Source: an uncultured Oscillospiraceae bacterium (GTDB lineage Bacteria; Bacillota; Clostridia; Oscillospirales; Oscillospiraceae). From it: 27,919 nucleotides of DNA. The stretch's first letter is position 1, and every line of letters begins with the position of its first letter. Location: positions 1 through 27,919 of the forward strand of contig CAJUPU010000012.1 in the NCBI GenBank assembly GCA_910588495.1, read 5' to 3'. Below, piece after piece: positions 16,528-24,172 of the stretch. The notes under the pieces were generated by a model. That model did no database searches, was not told where the DNA came from, and saw only the letters and a program-made list of their open reading frames with translations. Position numbers and translations under genes: made by a program.

Positions 16528-16556
16528 ACAGCCCGTCTCGATCTGAGACGGGCTGT
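16528..16556. terminator. Terminator between the carboxypeptidase gene and murC
   Basis: ACAGCCCGTCTC (16528-16539), loop GATCT, GAGACGGGCTGT (16545-16556). On the minus strand it follows the murC stop by 4 nt and is followed by TTTTCC, so it mainly ends murC. Confidence 0.85.
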
Positions 16557-16560
16557 CTAA

Positions 16561-17934
16561 CTATGCTTCTTTCACCAGCGCTTCTCCAGCCAGATAGATG
16601 TCTCCGGCTCCAACGGTCAAGATCAGGTCCCCCGGCTGGGCCAGCCGCCGCAGCTTGGCGGTCACGTCGGCCAGGGTGGGGCAGAACACGCCGCCCGGGA
16701 TCTTGGCCGCCAGGTCGGCGGAGGAGATCCCGATGTCGTTGTCCTCCCGGGCGGCAAAGATCTCCGCCAGCAGGGTGACGGTGGGCCGCCGCAGCACCTC
16801 CACGAAGTCGTCGAACAGCTCGTGGGTCCGGGAGTAGGTGTGGGGCTGGAAGGCGCAGATCACCCGCTTGAAGTCCAGCGCCGCCGCCGTATCGAACAGC
16901 GCCGCCAGCTCGCCGGGGTGGTGGGCGTAGTCGTCGCACACCTCCGCGCCGTGGTACATCCCCTTGTACTCGAACCTGCGCCCGGGCAGGCGGAAGTCCC
17001 GCATCCCGTCCTCCACCGCCCGGCCGGGCACCTTCAGGGCGATGGCGGCGGCCGCCGCCGCCAGGGCGTTCTTCACGTTGTGCACCCCCGGCACCGACAG
17101 ATCCAGGTGGGCGTACTTCTCCCCCCGATAGATCACGTCGAAGGAGCCGAAGCCGTGCTCCATGGACAGGCCCTCGGCGTGGACGTCCCCCTTCTCGACG
17201 CCGAAGGTCATGACGGGCCGGGCCTCCCCCTCCAGGGTGGCCATGGTGTTCTCGTCCTCGCAGTTGGCCACGATCAGGCCGTTCTCCGGCACCTTGTCGG
17301 CGAAGGCCCGGAAGGACTTCTCCACATCGGGCAGATCCTTGAAGTAGTCCAAATGGTCGGCCTCCACGTTGAGGATCACCGCCACCGTGGGGAAGAAGGA
17401 CAGGAAGGAGTCGCAGTACTCGCAGGACTCCAAAATGATGGTGTCCCCATGGCCCACCCGGTGGCCCGCCTCCAGCAGGGGCAGGGTGCCGCCGATCATG
17501 ACGGTGGGATCCCGCCGCGCCGCCATGAAGATGTGGGTGCACATGGAGGTGGTGGTGGTCTTGCCGTGGGTGCCCGAGATGCAAAGGGCGTTTTGGTAGT
17601 CCTGCATGATGGCCCCCCAGGCCTGGGCCCGCTCGAACACGGGGATGGCCGAGTCCAGCGCGGCCCGAATCTCCGGGTTCTCGTCGTGGACGGCGGCGGT
17701 GCGCACCACGCAGTCCGCCCCCGCCACGCTCTCGGGCAGATGCCCGATGACCACCCGGATGCCCAGCGCGCGCAGGTGGAGCACAGTGGCGCTCTCCCGC
17801 TGGTCGGAGCCGGTGACCGTCACCCCCGCCCCGTGGAGCACCTCCGCCAAGGAGGCCATGGACACCCCGCCGATGCCCACCAGATGGGCCCGCTTCCCCG
17901 CCTGCAGATAGTCGCGGATGTTTTTCGTTTCCAT
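16561..17934 (-). CDS. murC: UDP-N-acetylmuramate--L-alanine ligase
   Basis: Adds L-Ala to UDP-MurNAc with ATP, the first peptide step of peptidoglycan synthesis. The 457-aa protein has the full Mur ligase layout: an N-terminal Rossmann-like domain with HLVGIGGVSM (17-26), the ATP loop GTHGKTT (121-127), the central domain with LNVEADHLDYF, and the C-terminal domain with DDYAHHPGE, the MurC/Mpl signature. The absence of a Mpl-like layout and the ISGTHGKTTT context favour MurC. The upstream Shine-Dalgarno is weak (GGGGT). A near-perfect promoter lies at 17989-18017. It stands alone rather than in a dcw cluster. Confidence 0.95.
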   Translation of the reverse strand: METKNIRDYLQAGKRAHLVGIGGVSMASLAEVLHGAGVTVTGSDQRESATVLHLRALGIRVVIGHLPESVAGADCVVRTAAVHDENPEIRAALDSAIPVFERAQAWGAIMQDYQNALCISGTHGKTTTTSMCTHIFMAARRDPTVMIGGTLPLLEAGHRVGHGDTIILESCEYCDSFLSFFPTVAVILNVEADHLDYFKDLPDVEKSFRAFADKVPENGLIVANCEDENTMATLEGEARPVMTFGVEKGDVHAEGLSMEHGFGSFDVIYRGEKYAHLDLSVPGVHNVKNALAAAAAAIALKVPGRAVEDGMRDFRLPGRRFEYKGMYHGAEVCDDYAHHPGELAALFDTAAALDFKRVICAFQPHTYSRTHELFDDFVEVLRRPTVTLLAEIFAAREDNDIGISSADLAAKIPGGVFCPTLADVTAKLRRLAQPGDLILTVGAGDIYLAGEALVKEA

Positions 17935-17988
17935 ATCGATTACCCCATATGTTCAGCGTTACGACGCATTTTCGCAGTTCAGCAGTTT

Positions 17989-18017
17989 ATTATACAATGC
18001 CCTCCAGGAAAATGCAA
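17989..18017 (-). promoter_or_regulatory. Promoter of murC
   Basis: On the minus strand TTGCAT (18012-18017), 17 nt, TATAAT (17989-17994). The leader to the start codon is about 50 nt. Confidence 0.85.
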
Positions 18018-18077
18018 CCATGAATCAGTATAAGCGGGCCCGGGGCGGTTTAGACGGGGCGGACGGGCCTCCGGGAC

Positions 18078-18123
18078 AAAAAAATAAGGACGCCCAGTGA
18101 GCATAACACCCACCGGGCTGTCC
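18078..18123 (-). terminator. Terminator of the padR-DUF4097 operon
   Basis: On the minus strand, 3 nt after the stop, GGACAGCCCGGTG pairs with CACTGGGCGTCC (12 bp with one bulged A), followed by TTATTTTTTTG. Confidence 0.88.
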
Positions 18124-18126
18124 CTT

Positions 18127-19290
18127 TTACCATCTGTCATCCACGAAGTACAGGTCGATATCTCCCATGCCGGTCTCGGCCTCCAGCTCGTAGGAGCCGC
18201 CCTTGCGCTGGGCCTTGGTCCCCCGGCTGTCCCCGTTGACGGTCACGGTGCCCATGCCGGTCTTGGTCTCATAGTCCCATTGGGCCTCCTTATTGTTCAG
18301 CTGGGCCTCAATGGTGCCCATGCCGGTCTTTAGGTCGAACTTCACGCCGTTGTATGCCCCATCCACGCCCAGGGTCACGTCGCCCATGCCGGTCTCCAGC
18401 TCCACCTCATCTTGGACCCGGACCTCATAGCACTCGATGTCCCCCAGGCCCGTCTCGGCCTTCACCTTTTTATCCACCTCCAGGCCGCTGAGGAACACAT
18501 CGCCCAGCCCGGTTTTGACCAGCACTCTTTTGGGGATCGGCCCCGTGGGTATAGTGACCACCACGTCCATGGCGCTGGCGTCGATGCCGAAGATGTTTTT
18601 GAAGTCGTCCCAGCTGGTGATGTTCACGTGGCCGGCCCCGCCGTCGTCCCGGATCTTGAGCACGCCGTCCTTGACCTCCCACTTCAGGCGGTAGCCGCCC
18701 AATGTGGAGTCGGAGCTGATGAACAGGGTGTAATCCTCCCCCCCGGTCACCGTCACGTTGGCGATGCCGGCGTCCACATCGATCTCGTGGAAGGGCTCCA
18801 GATAACCGTCCTCCATGGACCAGAAGCCGCCGGACCCGTCGGCCTCCTCATAGCAGGTGCCCGGAAGATTTTCTGCGATGCCGAACTGGCCATTGTCCAC
18901 CGCCTCCACGATCGCCTGCGGCTCTGAGGAGAAGCGGGAGGCCACATTGCCGCCCACGAATCTGCCCACCGCTGACGCCATCATTGCTGCCGGCACGGCG
19001 ATGAGGGCTGCCGCCACCAGCACCACGCCCGCCACGAGCCACGGCCACTTTTTCTTCTTGGGGGGCGTCCAGCTGTTGGCCTGCTGCCAGGTGACGTAGC
19101 CCCCCTCCACCGCCAGGCGGCAGGACAGGGCCCAGGGGTCCCCCAGCTCGGCCACCACCTGGGCTTCCCGGTCCGGCCCGGCCTCCTCAAAATATTCCGC
19201 GTAGTAGCGCAGGATGTCCTGGCGCTCCCGCTCGGGCACCCAGCGGGCCAGCCCCTCGGCCAGTTCAGCCAAATAGGTAAGTTTGTCCAT
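18127..19290 (-). CDS. DUF1700-like / DUF4097 membrane protein with beta-helix repeats
   Basis: A 387-aa protein. Residues 1-75 are a DUF1700-like (HAAS) helical domain, which in related loci pairs with PadR regulators. A single membrane span is at 83-104, preceded by KKKK, so the rest (105-387) should be outside the cell. The outer part is a DUF4097-type beta-helix: the motif TG[LM]G[DT] recurs at 260, 280, 300, 322, 344 and 373, about every 20-29 residues, one per turn. The function is unknown; such proteins are proposed to sense envelope state. Its start overlaps the end of the padR gene by 26 bp, so the two are translated together. Confidence 0.85.
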   Translation of the reverse strand: MDKLTYLAELAEGLARWVPERERQDILRYYAEYFEEAGPDREAQVVAELGDPWALSCRLAVEGGYVTWQQANSWTPPKKKKWPWLVAGVVLVAAALIAVPAAMMASAVGRFVGGNVASRFSSEPQAIVEAVDNGQFGIAENLPGTCYEEADGSGGFWSMEDGYLEPFHEIDVDAGIANVTVTGGEDYTLFISSDSTLGGYRLKWEVKDGVLKIRDDGGAGHVNITSWDDFKNIFGIDASAMDVVVTIPTGPIPKRVLVKTGLGDVFLSGLEVDKKVKAETGLGDIECYEVRVQDEVELETGMGDVTLGVDGAYNGVKFDLKTGMGTIEAQLNNKEAQWDYETKTGMGTVTVNGDSRGTKAQRKGGSYELEAETGMGDIDLYFVDDRW

Positions 19291-19603
19291 CTTGCTCGTC
19301 CTCCTTCAAAAGCTCCTCCACGCCGTCCCGGAACCGCACCCACTCCTCCCGCCGCCGGGACAGTTGGGTGCGCCCCACGGGAGTGATGGCGTAATAACGG
19401 CGGTTGCGGCCCTGGTAGGGCCGGTCGTACACCTTCAGCATCCCGTCCCGCTGTAAGCGCCGCAGCACCGGGTACAGGGTGGACTCGGAGATATCCAGCT
19501 GGGACTTCACCTGCTGGGTCAGGATATAGCCGTAGGCGTCCCCGTGGGACAGCACCGCCAGCACGCAGCCGTCCAGCAGCTGGGGACTCATCGCGAAAGC
19601 CAT
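19265..19603 (-). CDS. PadR-family transcriptional regulator
   Basis: A 112-aa winged-helix repressor. SPQLLDGCVLAVLSHGDAYGY (6-26) and STLYPVLRRLQRDG are the PadR signature, followed by the wing GRNRRYYAITPVGR and a C-terminal dimerisation helix. I chose ATG 19603, which has AGGAG 9 nt upstream, over a longer start at 19633. It heads an operon with the DUF1700/DUF4097 gene. An inverted repeat overlapping its promoter (19650-19668) suggests that it represses itself. The inducer is unknown. Confidence 0.93.
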   Translation of the reverse strand: MAFAMSPQLLDGCVLAVLSHGDAYGYILTQQVKSQLDISESTLYPVLRRLQRDGMLKVYDRPYQGRNRRYYAITPVGRTQLSRRREEWVRFRDGVEELLKEDEQDGQTYLFG

Positions 19604-19649
19604 CGCGCCCCACTCCTTTCTTGCGTTCCGCATTTTTCTTTGCGAGCAA

Positions 19650-19680
19650 TATTATATGACGTATAATACTGTCTTGTCAA
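19650..19680 (-). promoter_or_regulatory. padR promoter with overlapping inverted-repeat operator
   Basis: On the minus strand TTGACA (19675-19680), 18 nt, TATAAT (19651-19656). The inverted repeat TATTATA-TGACG-TATAATA (19650-19668) covers the -10 box and most of the spacer, a placement suited to autorepression by PadR. Confidence 0.78.
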
Positions 19681-19723
19681 TATCCTCCGGCCCATTTTTA
19701 TGATTTCTTAAAAAACGAAAAGA

Positions 19724-19750
19724 GAGACACCCTCAAAAAGAGAGTGCCTC
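19724..19750 (-). terminator. Terminator downstream of mreB
   Basis: On the minus strand GAGGCACTCTC, loop TTTTT, GAGGGTGTCTC (11 bp with two G-T pairs), followed by TCTTTTCGTTTTTT. It lies about 95 nt after the mreB stop, beyond the repeat remnant. Confidence 0.82.
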
Positions 19751-19804
19751 CTAAGAGCCTGTTCAAGATCTCTCAAACCGCCATTTGACGGATCTTTTCC
19801 CATC

Positions 19805-19845
19805 GTTGTCACGCTGCGCCTGTTCGCGACGGCTCCGCGCTTCTC
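19805..19845 (+). repeat. Dispersed repeat, copy D (internally deleted)
   Basis: Left arm GTCACGCTGCGCCTGTTCGC joins directly to right arm GACGGCTCCGCG, with the centre missing. Both arms contain a CGACG/ACGACG stretch, so deletion between these short matches would give this form. Its right end merges with the TGA stop codon of mreB (19844-19846). Confidence 0.75.
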
Positions 19846-20866
19846 AGTTCATCTGGTTGCGCCGCCCGATGTTCATGGTGCCGTCCTGCATGTCGCCCAC
19901 CCACTCCAGGCTGCGCCCGGTGCCGTGGGCCACGCAGGAGATGGCGTCGTCGGCCACATAGGTCTCGATCCCGGTGTGGGACTCGATCAGCTTGTCGAAC
20001 CCCCAGACCAGGGACCCGCCGCCGGTCATGATGATGCCGTTGCTGGAGATGTCCGCCACCAGCTCCGGGGGGGTGCGCTCCAGCACGCCGTGGATGGCCT
20101 CCAAGATCCGGGAGCAGGGCTCCTCGAAGGCCTCGATCATCTCGCTGGAGGTGACGGAGAACACCCGGGGCAGGCCGGTCATGAGGCAGCGGCCCTTGAC
20201 CTCCATGGAGATCTCCTCGGGCCGGGGGAACACGCAGCCGATGGTCATCTTCAGCTCCTCCGCGGTGCGGTCGCCGATGAGCACGTTGTGCCGCTTGCGG
20301 ATGTACTTGACCACCGCCTCGCTGAAGGCGTCGCCCGCCACCTTGATGGAGGCGGACTCCACGATGCCGGACAGGGAGATCACGGCGATGTCGGCGGTGC
20401 CGCCGCCGATGTCCACCACCATGTGGCCGTCGGGCTGGGTGATGTCCACCCCGGCGCCGATGGCGGCGGCCAGAGGCTCCTCGATGAGGTACACCCGCCG
20501 GGCGCCGGCCTGGATGCCCGCGTCGATCACGGCGCGCTCCTCCACCTCGGTGATGCCGGAGGGCACGCAGATCACCACCCGGGGCTTGAACAGGTGGACG
20601 GGGGCCACCTTGCGGATGAACTCCCGGAGCATCCGTTCGGTCATGTCGTAGTCGGAGATCACGCCGTCCCGCAAGGGCCGGATGGCCACGATGTTGCCTG
20701 GGGTCTTGCCCAGCATCTGCTGGGCTTCGGTGCCCACCTTGAGCAGCTTGCCGGTGTTCTTGTCCAGGGCCACCACCGAGGGCTCCCGGAGGACGATCCC
20801 CTTATCTTTGATAAAGACCAGCACGCTGGCAGTGCCCAGATCGATGCCGATATCCTTTGCAAACAT
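19844..20866 (-). CDS. mreB: Rod-shape determining actin homologue MreB
   Basis: An ATP-binding filament protein under the membrane that guides side-wall synthesis in rod cells. The 340-aa product is of family length, with phosphate-1 DLGTASVLV (9-17), the connecting segment around VVICVPSGITEVE, phosphate-2 MVVDIGGGTADIAVIS, and the adenosine motif IIMTGGGSLVWG. The start has AGGAG 8 nt upstream. A promoter is at 20977-21005. mreC and mreD are not adjacent, so this may be a stand-alone MreB/Mbl paralogue rather than the mreBCD copy; sequence alone does not separate these. Confidence 0.93.
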   Translation of the reverse strand: MFAKDIGIDLGTASVLVFIKDKGIVLREPSVVALDKNTGKLLKVGTEAQQMLGKTPGNIVAIRPLRDGVISDYDMTERMLREFIRKVAPVHLFKPRVVICVPSGITEVEERAVIDAGIQAGARRVYLIEEPLAAAIGAGVDITQPDGHMVVDIGGGTADIAVISLSGIVESASIKVAGDAFSEAVVKYIRKRHNVLIGDRTAEELKMTIGCVFPRPEEISMEVKGRCLMTGLPRVFSVTSSEMIEAFEEPCSRILEAIHGVLERTPPELVADISSNGIIMTGGGSLVWGFDKLIESHTGIETYVADDAISCVAHGTGRSLEWVGDMQDGTMNIGRRNQMN

Positions 20867-20976
20867 AGCGTTTCACTCCTGTATCAATACTGCGCCGGGC
20901 CCCATCTGAGGGAAGTCTGCCCACAAAGCGCTTTGGGTAGTCATGTCAAAGGACCCATTCCTGGGTGTACCTATCA

Positions 20977-21005
20977 ATCATACCTGACAATTTCTGATTT
21001 TGCAA
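20977..21005 (-). promoter_or_regulatory. Probable mreB promoter
   Basis: On the minus strand TTGCAA (21000-21005), 17 nt, TATGAT (20977-20982), about 110 bp before the mreB start. The leader contains a 12-bp palindrome CAAAGCGCTTTG near 20928-20939. Confidence 0.72.
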
Positions 21006-21142
21006 GCCCTTTTCCCCGGAATGCCCCTTAATTTTTCCATAAGGTTTTGTCCAAATTTCCGAAGTTCTCAGGTAAAGGCGCTAAAAAGCGCGCTGCGTTC
21101 CACGCGCCCCGGCCGCCTGCTCCCGCCCCTGAACGACACCAA

Positions 21143-21436
21143 GCCCCCAGCCGTCCTACATCCGCGGCTGGGGGCCTACCTCTGGTTCTGATTGTCCAAG
21201 GGCGTTTACCTTACCTTTCTTCCGGACCCTCCGGATCGTTTTGCGTTGGGGTTCCGCCTGAAACTGTTGTCTCCCTGTTTCCGCAAACAATGGTAGGCTT
21301 CAGACTTGATCTGGCTTCCGTCGCTTTTCAAAGCGTGTTTGGAACGAGCCGAGGCTACGTTTCACTTTGCGTTTCCCAATCGCAGAAAGAGTGGTGCGTT
21401 CGACGTTAGTACATTGGACTCACCTTTTCCTTTCTG
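21143..21436 (-). ncRNA. Candidate structured non-coding RNA, about 290 nt
   Basis: Between the tail operon and mreB there is no minus-strand ORF of note but a near-consensus promoter (21442-21470) and dense pairing on the minus strand. CAGAAAG (21430-21436) pairs with CTTTCTG (21383-21389), closing a hairpin with inner GGTG/CACC. TTGG-AA-CG pairs with CGTTCCAA. CGCTT-TGAA-AAGCG and CAGA-TCAAG-TCTG are small hairpins. GGAAAC pairs with GTTTC. TCCGGA-GGG-TCCGGA lies at 21221-21235. GCCTACC (21292-21298) can pair with GGTAGGC (21174-21180). It ends in a 10-bp GC hairpin (21143-21175) with a poor U-tract. I saw no tmRNA tag, RNase P core or SRP domain. A raiA-type or novel RNA is possible. Length and ends are inferred. 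Confidence 0.6.
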
Positions 21437-21441
21437 TCTAT

Positions 21442-21470
21442 ACTATACGACGATCGCCCGGATCTGTCAA
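21442..21470 (-). promoter_or_regulatory. Promoter of the candidate ncRNA
   Basis: On the minus strand TTGACA (21465-21470), 17 nt, TATAGT (21442-21447). There is no start codon with a good binding site downstream before mreB, so the transcript should be non-coding. Confidence 0.82.
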
Positions 21471-21513
21471 CCCTTTTTGTGAAATTTTTTCAATTTAATT
21501 ATAGCGCGCAGGG

Positions 21514-21543
21514 GGAGGGCCCCGCCAAAAGGCGGAGCCCTCC
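21514..21543 (-). terminator. Hairpin ending the tail operon
   Basis: On the minus strand, directly after the last tail gene, GGAGGGCTCCGCC pairs with GGCGGGGCCCTCC around loop TTTT (one mismatch). There is no U-run right after it, so termination strength is uncertain. Confidence 0.65.
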
Positions 21544-21546
21544 GAC

Positions 21547-22143
21547 CTACCAGATATCCTCCAGATAGCCGTCGTTCTCGATGGCCAGGCCGTACCAGCT
21601 CAGCTTGGTGGCGGCGGCGTCCCCGAAGGTGGGGTGGCGTTTGGCCACCATGGCCCAGGTGTTGTACCAGAACACGTAGGTGATGTCCAGGTGGCTGGGC
21701 AGTATCTCCTCGATGATGGCCCGCAGCTGGTCGAAACCCTCGGGTATGCCCGCCACGTCGGGGAAGTACACCTTCACATAGCCCGGCCTTCCGGTCTCCT
21801 CCGCCCGGGCGTTGAGGCCGCACCCCCGCAGGGTGTCGTTGATGGCCTGGGGGGTGAAGCTGTCGCCGCTGATGCGCAGCAGGGCGGCCAGGGCGGCCCG
21901 CCGCTGTCCCGTGGTGTGGCACACCGGGCGGTAGGGCAGCAGCTGTTCCACCCGCTCCAGGCCGAAGTCCTCCGCCGTGGTCAGGTTCATCTCCCGGGCG
22001 GTGTGGTCCAGCTCCCCCTCCGCGCCGTCCAGCCGCGCCCCATAGGCGGCCAGCTCCCCCCGGTTGACGGTGCCCGGGCGCAGGTCGTACACCCCCAGGG
22101 GCCGCAGCAGGGACGCCAGATAGTCCTCGAACCTCAGCGTCAT
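21547..22143 (-). CDS. Tail/baseplate protein, XkdU / gpI-like (DUF2313)
   Basis: A 198-aa baseplate wedge protein. The start MTLRFEDYLASLLRPLGVYDL and the middle TTGQRRAALAALLRISGDSFTPQAI are typical of the PBSX XkdU / Mu gp48-type family that follows baseplate protein J. It is the last gene of the tail operon. Its ATG overlaps the stop of the J gene (ATGA). In most phages tail-fibre genes follow, but here the operon ends in a hairpin with no fibre gene. Confidence 0.85.
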   Translation of the reverse strand: MTLRFEDYLASLLRPLGVYDLRPGTVNRGELAAYGARLDGAEGELDHTAREMNLTTAEDFGLERVEQLLPYRPVCHTTGQRRAALAALLRISGDSFTPQAINDTLRGCGLNARAEETGRPGYVKVYFPDVAGIPEGFDQLRAIIEEILPSHLDITYVFWYNTWAMVAKRHPTFGDAAATKLSWYGLAIENDGYLEDIW

Positions 22144-23249
22144 ACGCTCTCACCGCCGCTTTCCGTCCCGCCACTCTCCTCCGGGGGCTGGGGGGACGCG
22201 CCGTTTTGGACATCCAGCGCCCCCAGCACCGGCAAGATCACGCTGCTCAGCGGCAGATCCTCCGCCGGGGCGGCCAGGCGGCAGTTGGCCACCCCGTCCA
22301 CGGCGTAGATCAGCGAGATCAGCTGGGCCCGGGGCAGGGGCCGGCCCAGCCGCTCCCCGTTGAACCAGTCCTCCAGCGCGTCCCGCACCGCCCCGGCCAC
22401 CTCCTCGAAGCTCCTGCCCTCCTGGGCCCACAGCTCCACGGACACGTCCACCGTTTGGGCGGTGGGGGCAAGCACCTTCACGTCGCAGGCGATCTCCCGC
22501 ACCCGGTCGAAGTGGTCCTGAAGGGCGTCCAGCAGGTCCTGGCCGGGGACGCCCCCTTGGGCGGCGGGCACGATGTCCACAGTGCCCACCCCCCGGTTCC
22601 GGGGCAGCACCGCCACCGCCGCCACCCCGTCGAAGGACAGGGCGGCCTGGCGGTAGAAGGCGCTGTTGGCCCCGTTGGCCAGCCGCTGGAAGGTGGCCAG
22701 CACCCGCTCCCGCAGCGCCTCGTCCCCCTCCTCGTCCTGGCCGTCGGACAGGGCCTCTGGGTTGGCGCAGGCCGCCACCCCCGTGGGGGGCAGGGCCATG
22801 TAGACGATGGTGCCCTGGCCCACGTTGCCCGACGCTCCCGGCTCCGCGGCGAGGACGGGCACCTCGCACCATCCCTCCCCCGCCGGGATCAGCCCCTCCG
22901 CCGCGGTGAGGAACCTGATCCCCCCCGCAGTCATGCACACGGTGTCCTTGGGGATCCGGGTGTCCGCCTCCCGGGCCTCGTCCACATAGAACCGCACCGT
23001 GCCCCCGGCCTTCACCGCCTTTCGCCGGGCGATCCCCCGCAGCTTGGCGTGTTTGTCCAGGTCCTCCCCCTGGGCGGTCTGGGGGAAGCACTGCCGCCGG
23101 GTCCACTCCGCCTGGACGTACAGGCTGTAGATCTGGGCGGCCACGGCGTAGAACCGCACCGCCAGCTCGCTGCTCCCCCCGGCGGTCTGGCCGGTCTGGG
23201 CCTGGAACTCCGAGGCCAGGCCCTGATAGATCTCCTCCAATGTGATCAC
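22140..23249 (-). CDS. Baseplate protein J (XkdT-like)
   Basis: A 369-aa baseplate wedge protein of the J/gp47/XkdT family, which joins the hub to the outer baseplate. The N-terminus (residues 30-70, AVRFYAVAAQIYSLYVQAEW) and the conserved central block RERVLATFQRLANGANSAFYRQ and AVLPRNRGVGTVDIV are typical. It begins with GTG (23249), preceded by GGAGGAG 7 nt upstream and 4 nt after the previous stop; the downstream gene overlaps by ATGA. Confidence 0.9.
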   Translation of the reverse strand: MITLEEIYQGLASEFQAQTGQTAGGSSELAVRFYAVAAQIYSLYVQAEWTRRQCFPQTAQGEDLDKHAKLRGIARRKAVKAGGTVRFYVDEAREADTRIPKDTVCMTAGGIRFLTAAEGLIPAGEGWCEVPVLAAEPGASGNVGQGTIVYMALPPTGVAACANPEALSDGQDEEGDEALRERVLATFQRLANGANSAFYRQAALSFDGVAAVAVLPRNRGVGTVDIVPAAQGGVPGQDLLDALQDHFDRVREIACDVKVLAPTAQTVDVSVELWAQEGRSFEEVAGAVRDALEDWFNGERLGRPLPRAQLISLIYAVDGVANCRLAAPAEDLPLSSVILPVLGALDVQNGASPQPPEESGGTESGGESV

Positions 23250-23253
23250 GCGC

Positions 23254-23604
23254 TCACTCCTCCCACCGCGCCGTCACCGACAGCGCCTGTCCCTGCCACA
23301 GCAGGTCTACCGACACCAGCAGGGCGTCCCGCTCCTGGCGGACGCGGGCGCCGGTGACGGTCACGTCCTCCAGCTCGTCCAGCGCCTCCACGGCGAACTG
23401 CCGGGCCAGGGCGTCCCAGCCGGAGGGCTTTTCCCGCCGCAGCTCCCCCATCCGGCTGCCCAGGCCGGGCAGAAAGGGAAAGCTCTCCCGCCGGGCGGTG
23501 AGGCGGAACAGCGCCTCGTTCACCAGGGCCTCCCCGTCCCGCGCCACGGCGATGCCGCCGTTGCCGTCGCGCACATAGTCTCTGTCTTTCAGCAAAAGGC
23601 TCAT
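23254..23604 (-). CDS. DUF2634 baseplate protein (XkdS-like)
   Basis: A 116-aa protein in the position of XkdS / T4 gp25-like baseplate wedge proteins. DYVRDGNGGIAVARDGEALVNEALFRLTARRESFPFLPGLGSRM matches the layout of that family: a short beta region, then the conserved RLTARRGSFPFLPxLGSRL-type block. Its ATG overlaps the stop of the gpV-like gene (ATGA). The longer open frame upstream is a shadow of the gpV-like gene. Confidence 0.85.
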   Translation of the reverse strand: MSLLLKDRDYVRDGNGGIAVARDGEALVNEALFRLTARRESFPFLPGLGSRMGELRREKPSGWDALARQFAVEALDELEDVTVTGARVRQERDALLVSVDLLWQGQALSVTARWEE

Positions 23605-24023
23605 CCCAGCCCTCCCAAGATCCTCATGATGAGGGCGATGATATACTCCTCCAGCGTCTGGCCGTTGACGTAGATCTCCCCCTCCAGCTCCACCTTGGCC
23701 CCCCGGAGGGCGGCGCTGCCCTGTGCGGCGGCCTCCACCCGGTCCCCCAGCAGGGTCAGGCTTCTTGCCTCCACCGTCACGGCGTCCGCCCTGTCTCCCC
23801 CCTGCCGCGCCCCCACCACGCAGGGGATCTCCCCTTTGCCCTGGATCACCAGCACCCGCTGGCCCACCTTCGGGGTCCAGTGGTAGCCCGCCGGGGAATA
23901 GACCTGGAGCCCCCGCCGCTCGCAGTCCAGCAGGGCGGCGGTCTCCCCGCCGCTCATGGTGATCACGCCCACCTGGCCCTCGCCCTGGTCGGCGGGCCGC
24001 TTGTGCTGTCCGCTCAGCCACAT
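23601..24023 (-). CDS. gpV/VgrG-like baseplate spike or assembly protein
   Basis: A 140-aa protein that probably forms the central spike region. Residues 15-75 fit an OB-fold of the gpV/gp45 type (GQVGVITM, YHWTPKVGQRVLVIQGKGEIPCVVGA), followed by a short repetitive beta-strand part (VTVEARSLTLLGDRVEAAAQ, ALRGAKVELEG) and a helical C-terminus. I chose ATG 24023 because GAGGAGG lies 9 nt upstream; in-frame ATGs further up lie in the dispersed-repeat junction. It is separated from the preceding hub gene by repeat copy E. Confidence 0.75.
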   Translation of the reverse strand: MWLSGQHKRPADQGEGQVGVITMSGGETAALLDCERRGLQVYSPAGYHWTPKVGQRVLVIQGKGEIPCVVGARQGGDRADAVTVEARSLTLLGDRVEAAAQGSAALRGAKVELEGEIYVNGQTLEEYIIALIMRILGGLG

Positions 24024-24042
24024 AGATATCGTCCTCCTCATC

Positions 24043-24172
24043 GTCACGCTTCGCCTGTTCGCGGCGCGCTGATCCACTGCGTCTCAAGCACGCCCCAGTC
24101 CCGCTGCGCGGGCTTTGGGCGTTCGCCTTCTCTCCGCTCCATCCCCGCTGCTCACGGCGGCTTCCGCGCCTC
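24043..24172 (+). repeat. Dispersed hairpin repeat, copy E, inside the tail operon
   Basis: Left end GTCACGCTTCGCCTGTTCGC, diverged left arm, a central hairpin ACGCCC (24090-24095) / GGGCGT (24117-24122) with inner CCCGC-TGC-GCGGG, and right arm TCCGCTCCATCCCCGCTGCT through GGCGGCTTCCGCGCC. Its right end touches the TGA of the hub gene (24173-24175). It is the only long gap between genes in this otherwise coupled operon. Confidence 0.82.

Noticed and set aside
20928..20939. Palindrome CAAAGCGCTTTG in the mreB leader as an operator
   Set aside because: Downstream of the promoter, no regulator nearby and 12 bp is easily found by chance; noted only within the mreB promoter entry.
21047..21409. 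120-aa plus-strand ORF antisense to the ncRNA
   Set aside because: No ribosome binding site or promoter, no recognisable domain, and it lies over the hairpins of the candidate RNA.
21143..21436. tmRNA, RNase P RNA, SRP RNA or 6S RNA
   Set aside because: No tag-peptide frame, no GAGGAAAGTCC core, no full SRP domain IV loop (only a TCCGGAAG resemblance) and no single long rod-like fold.
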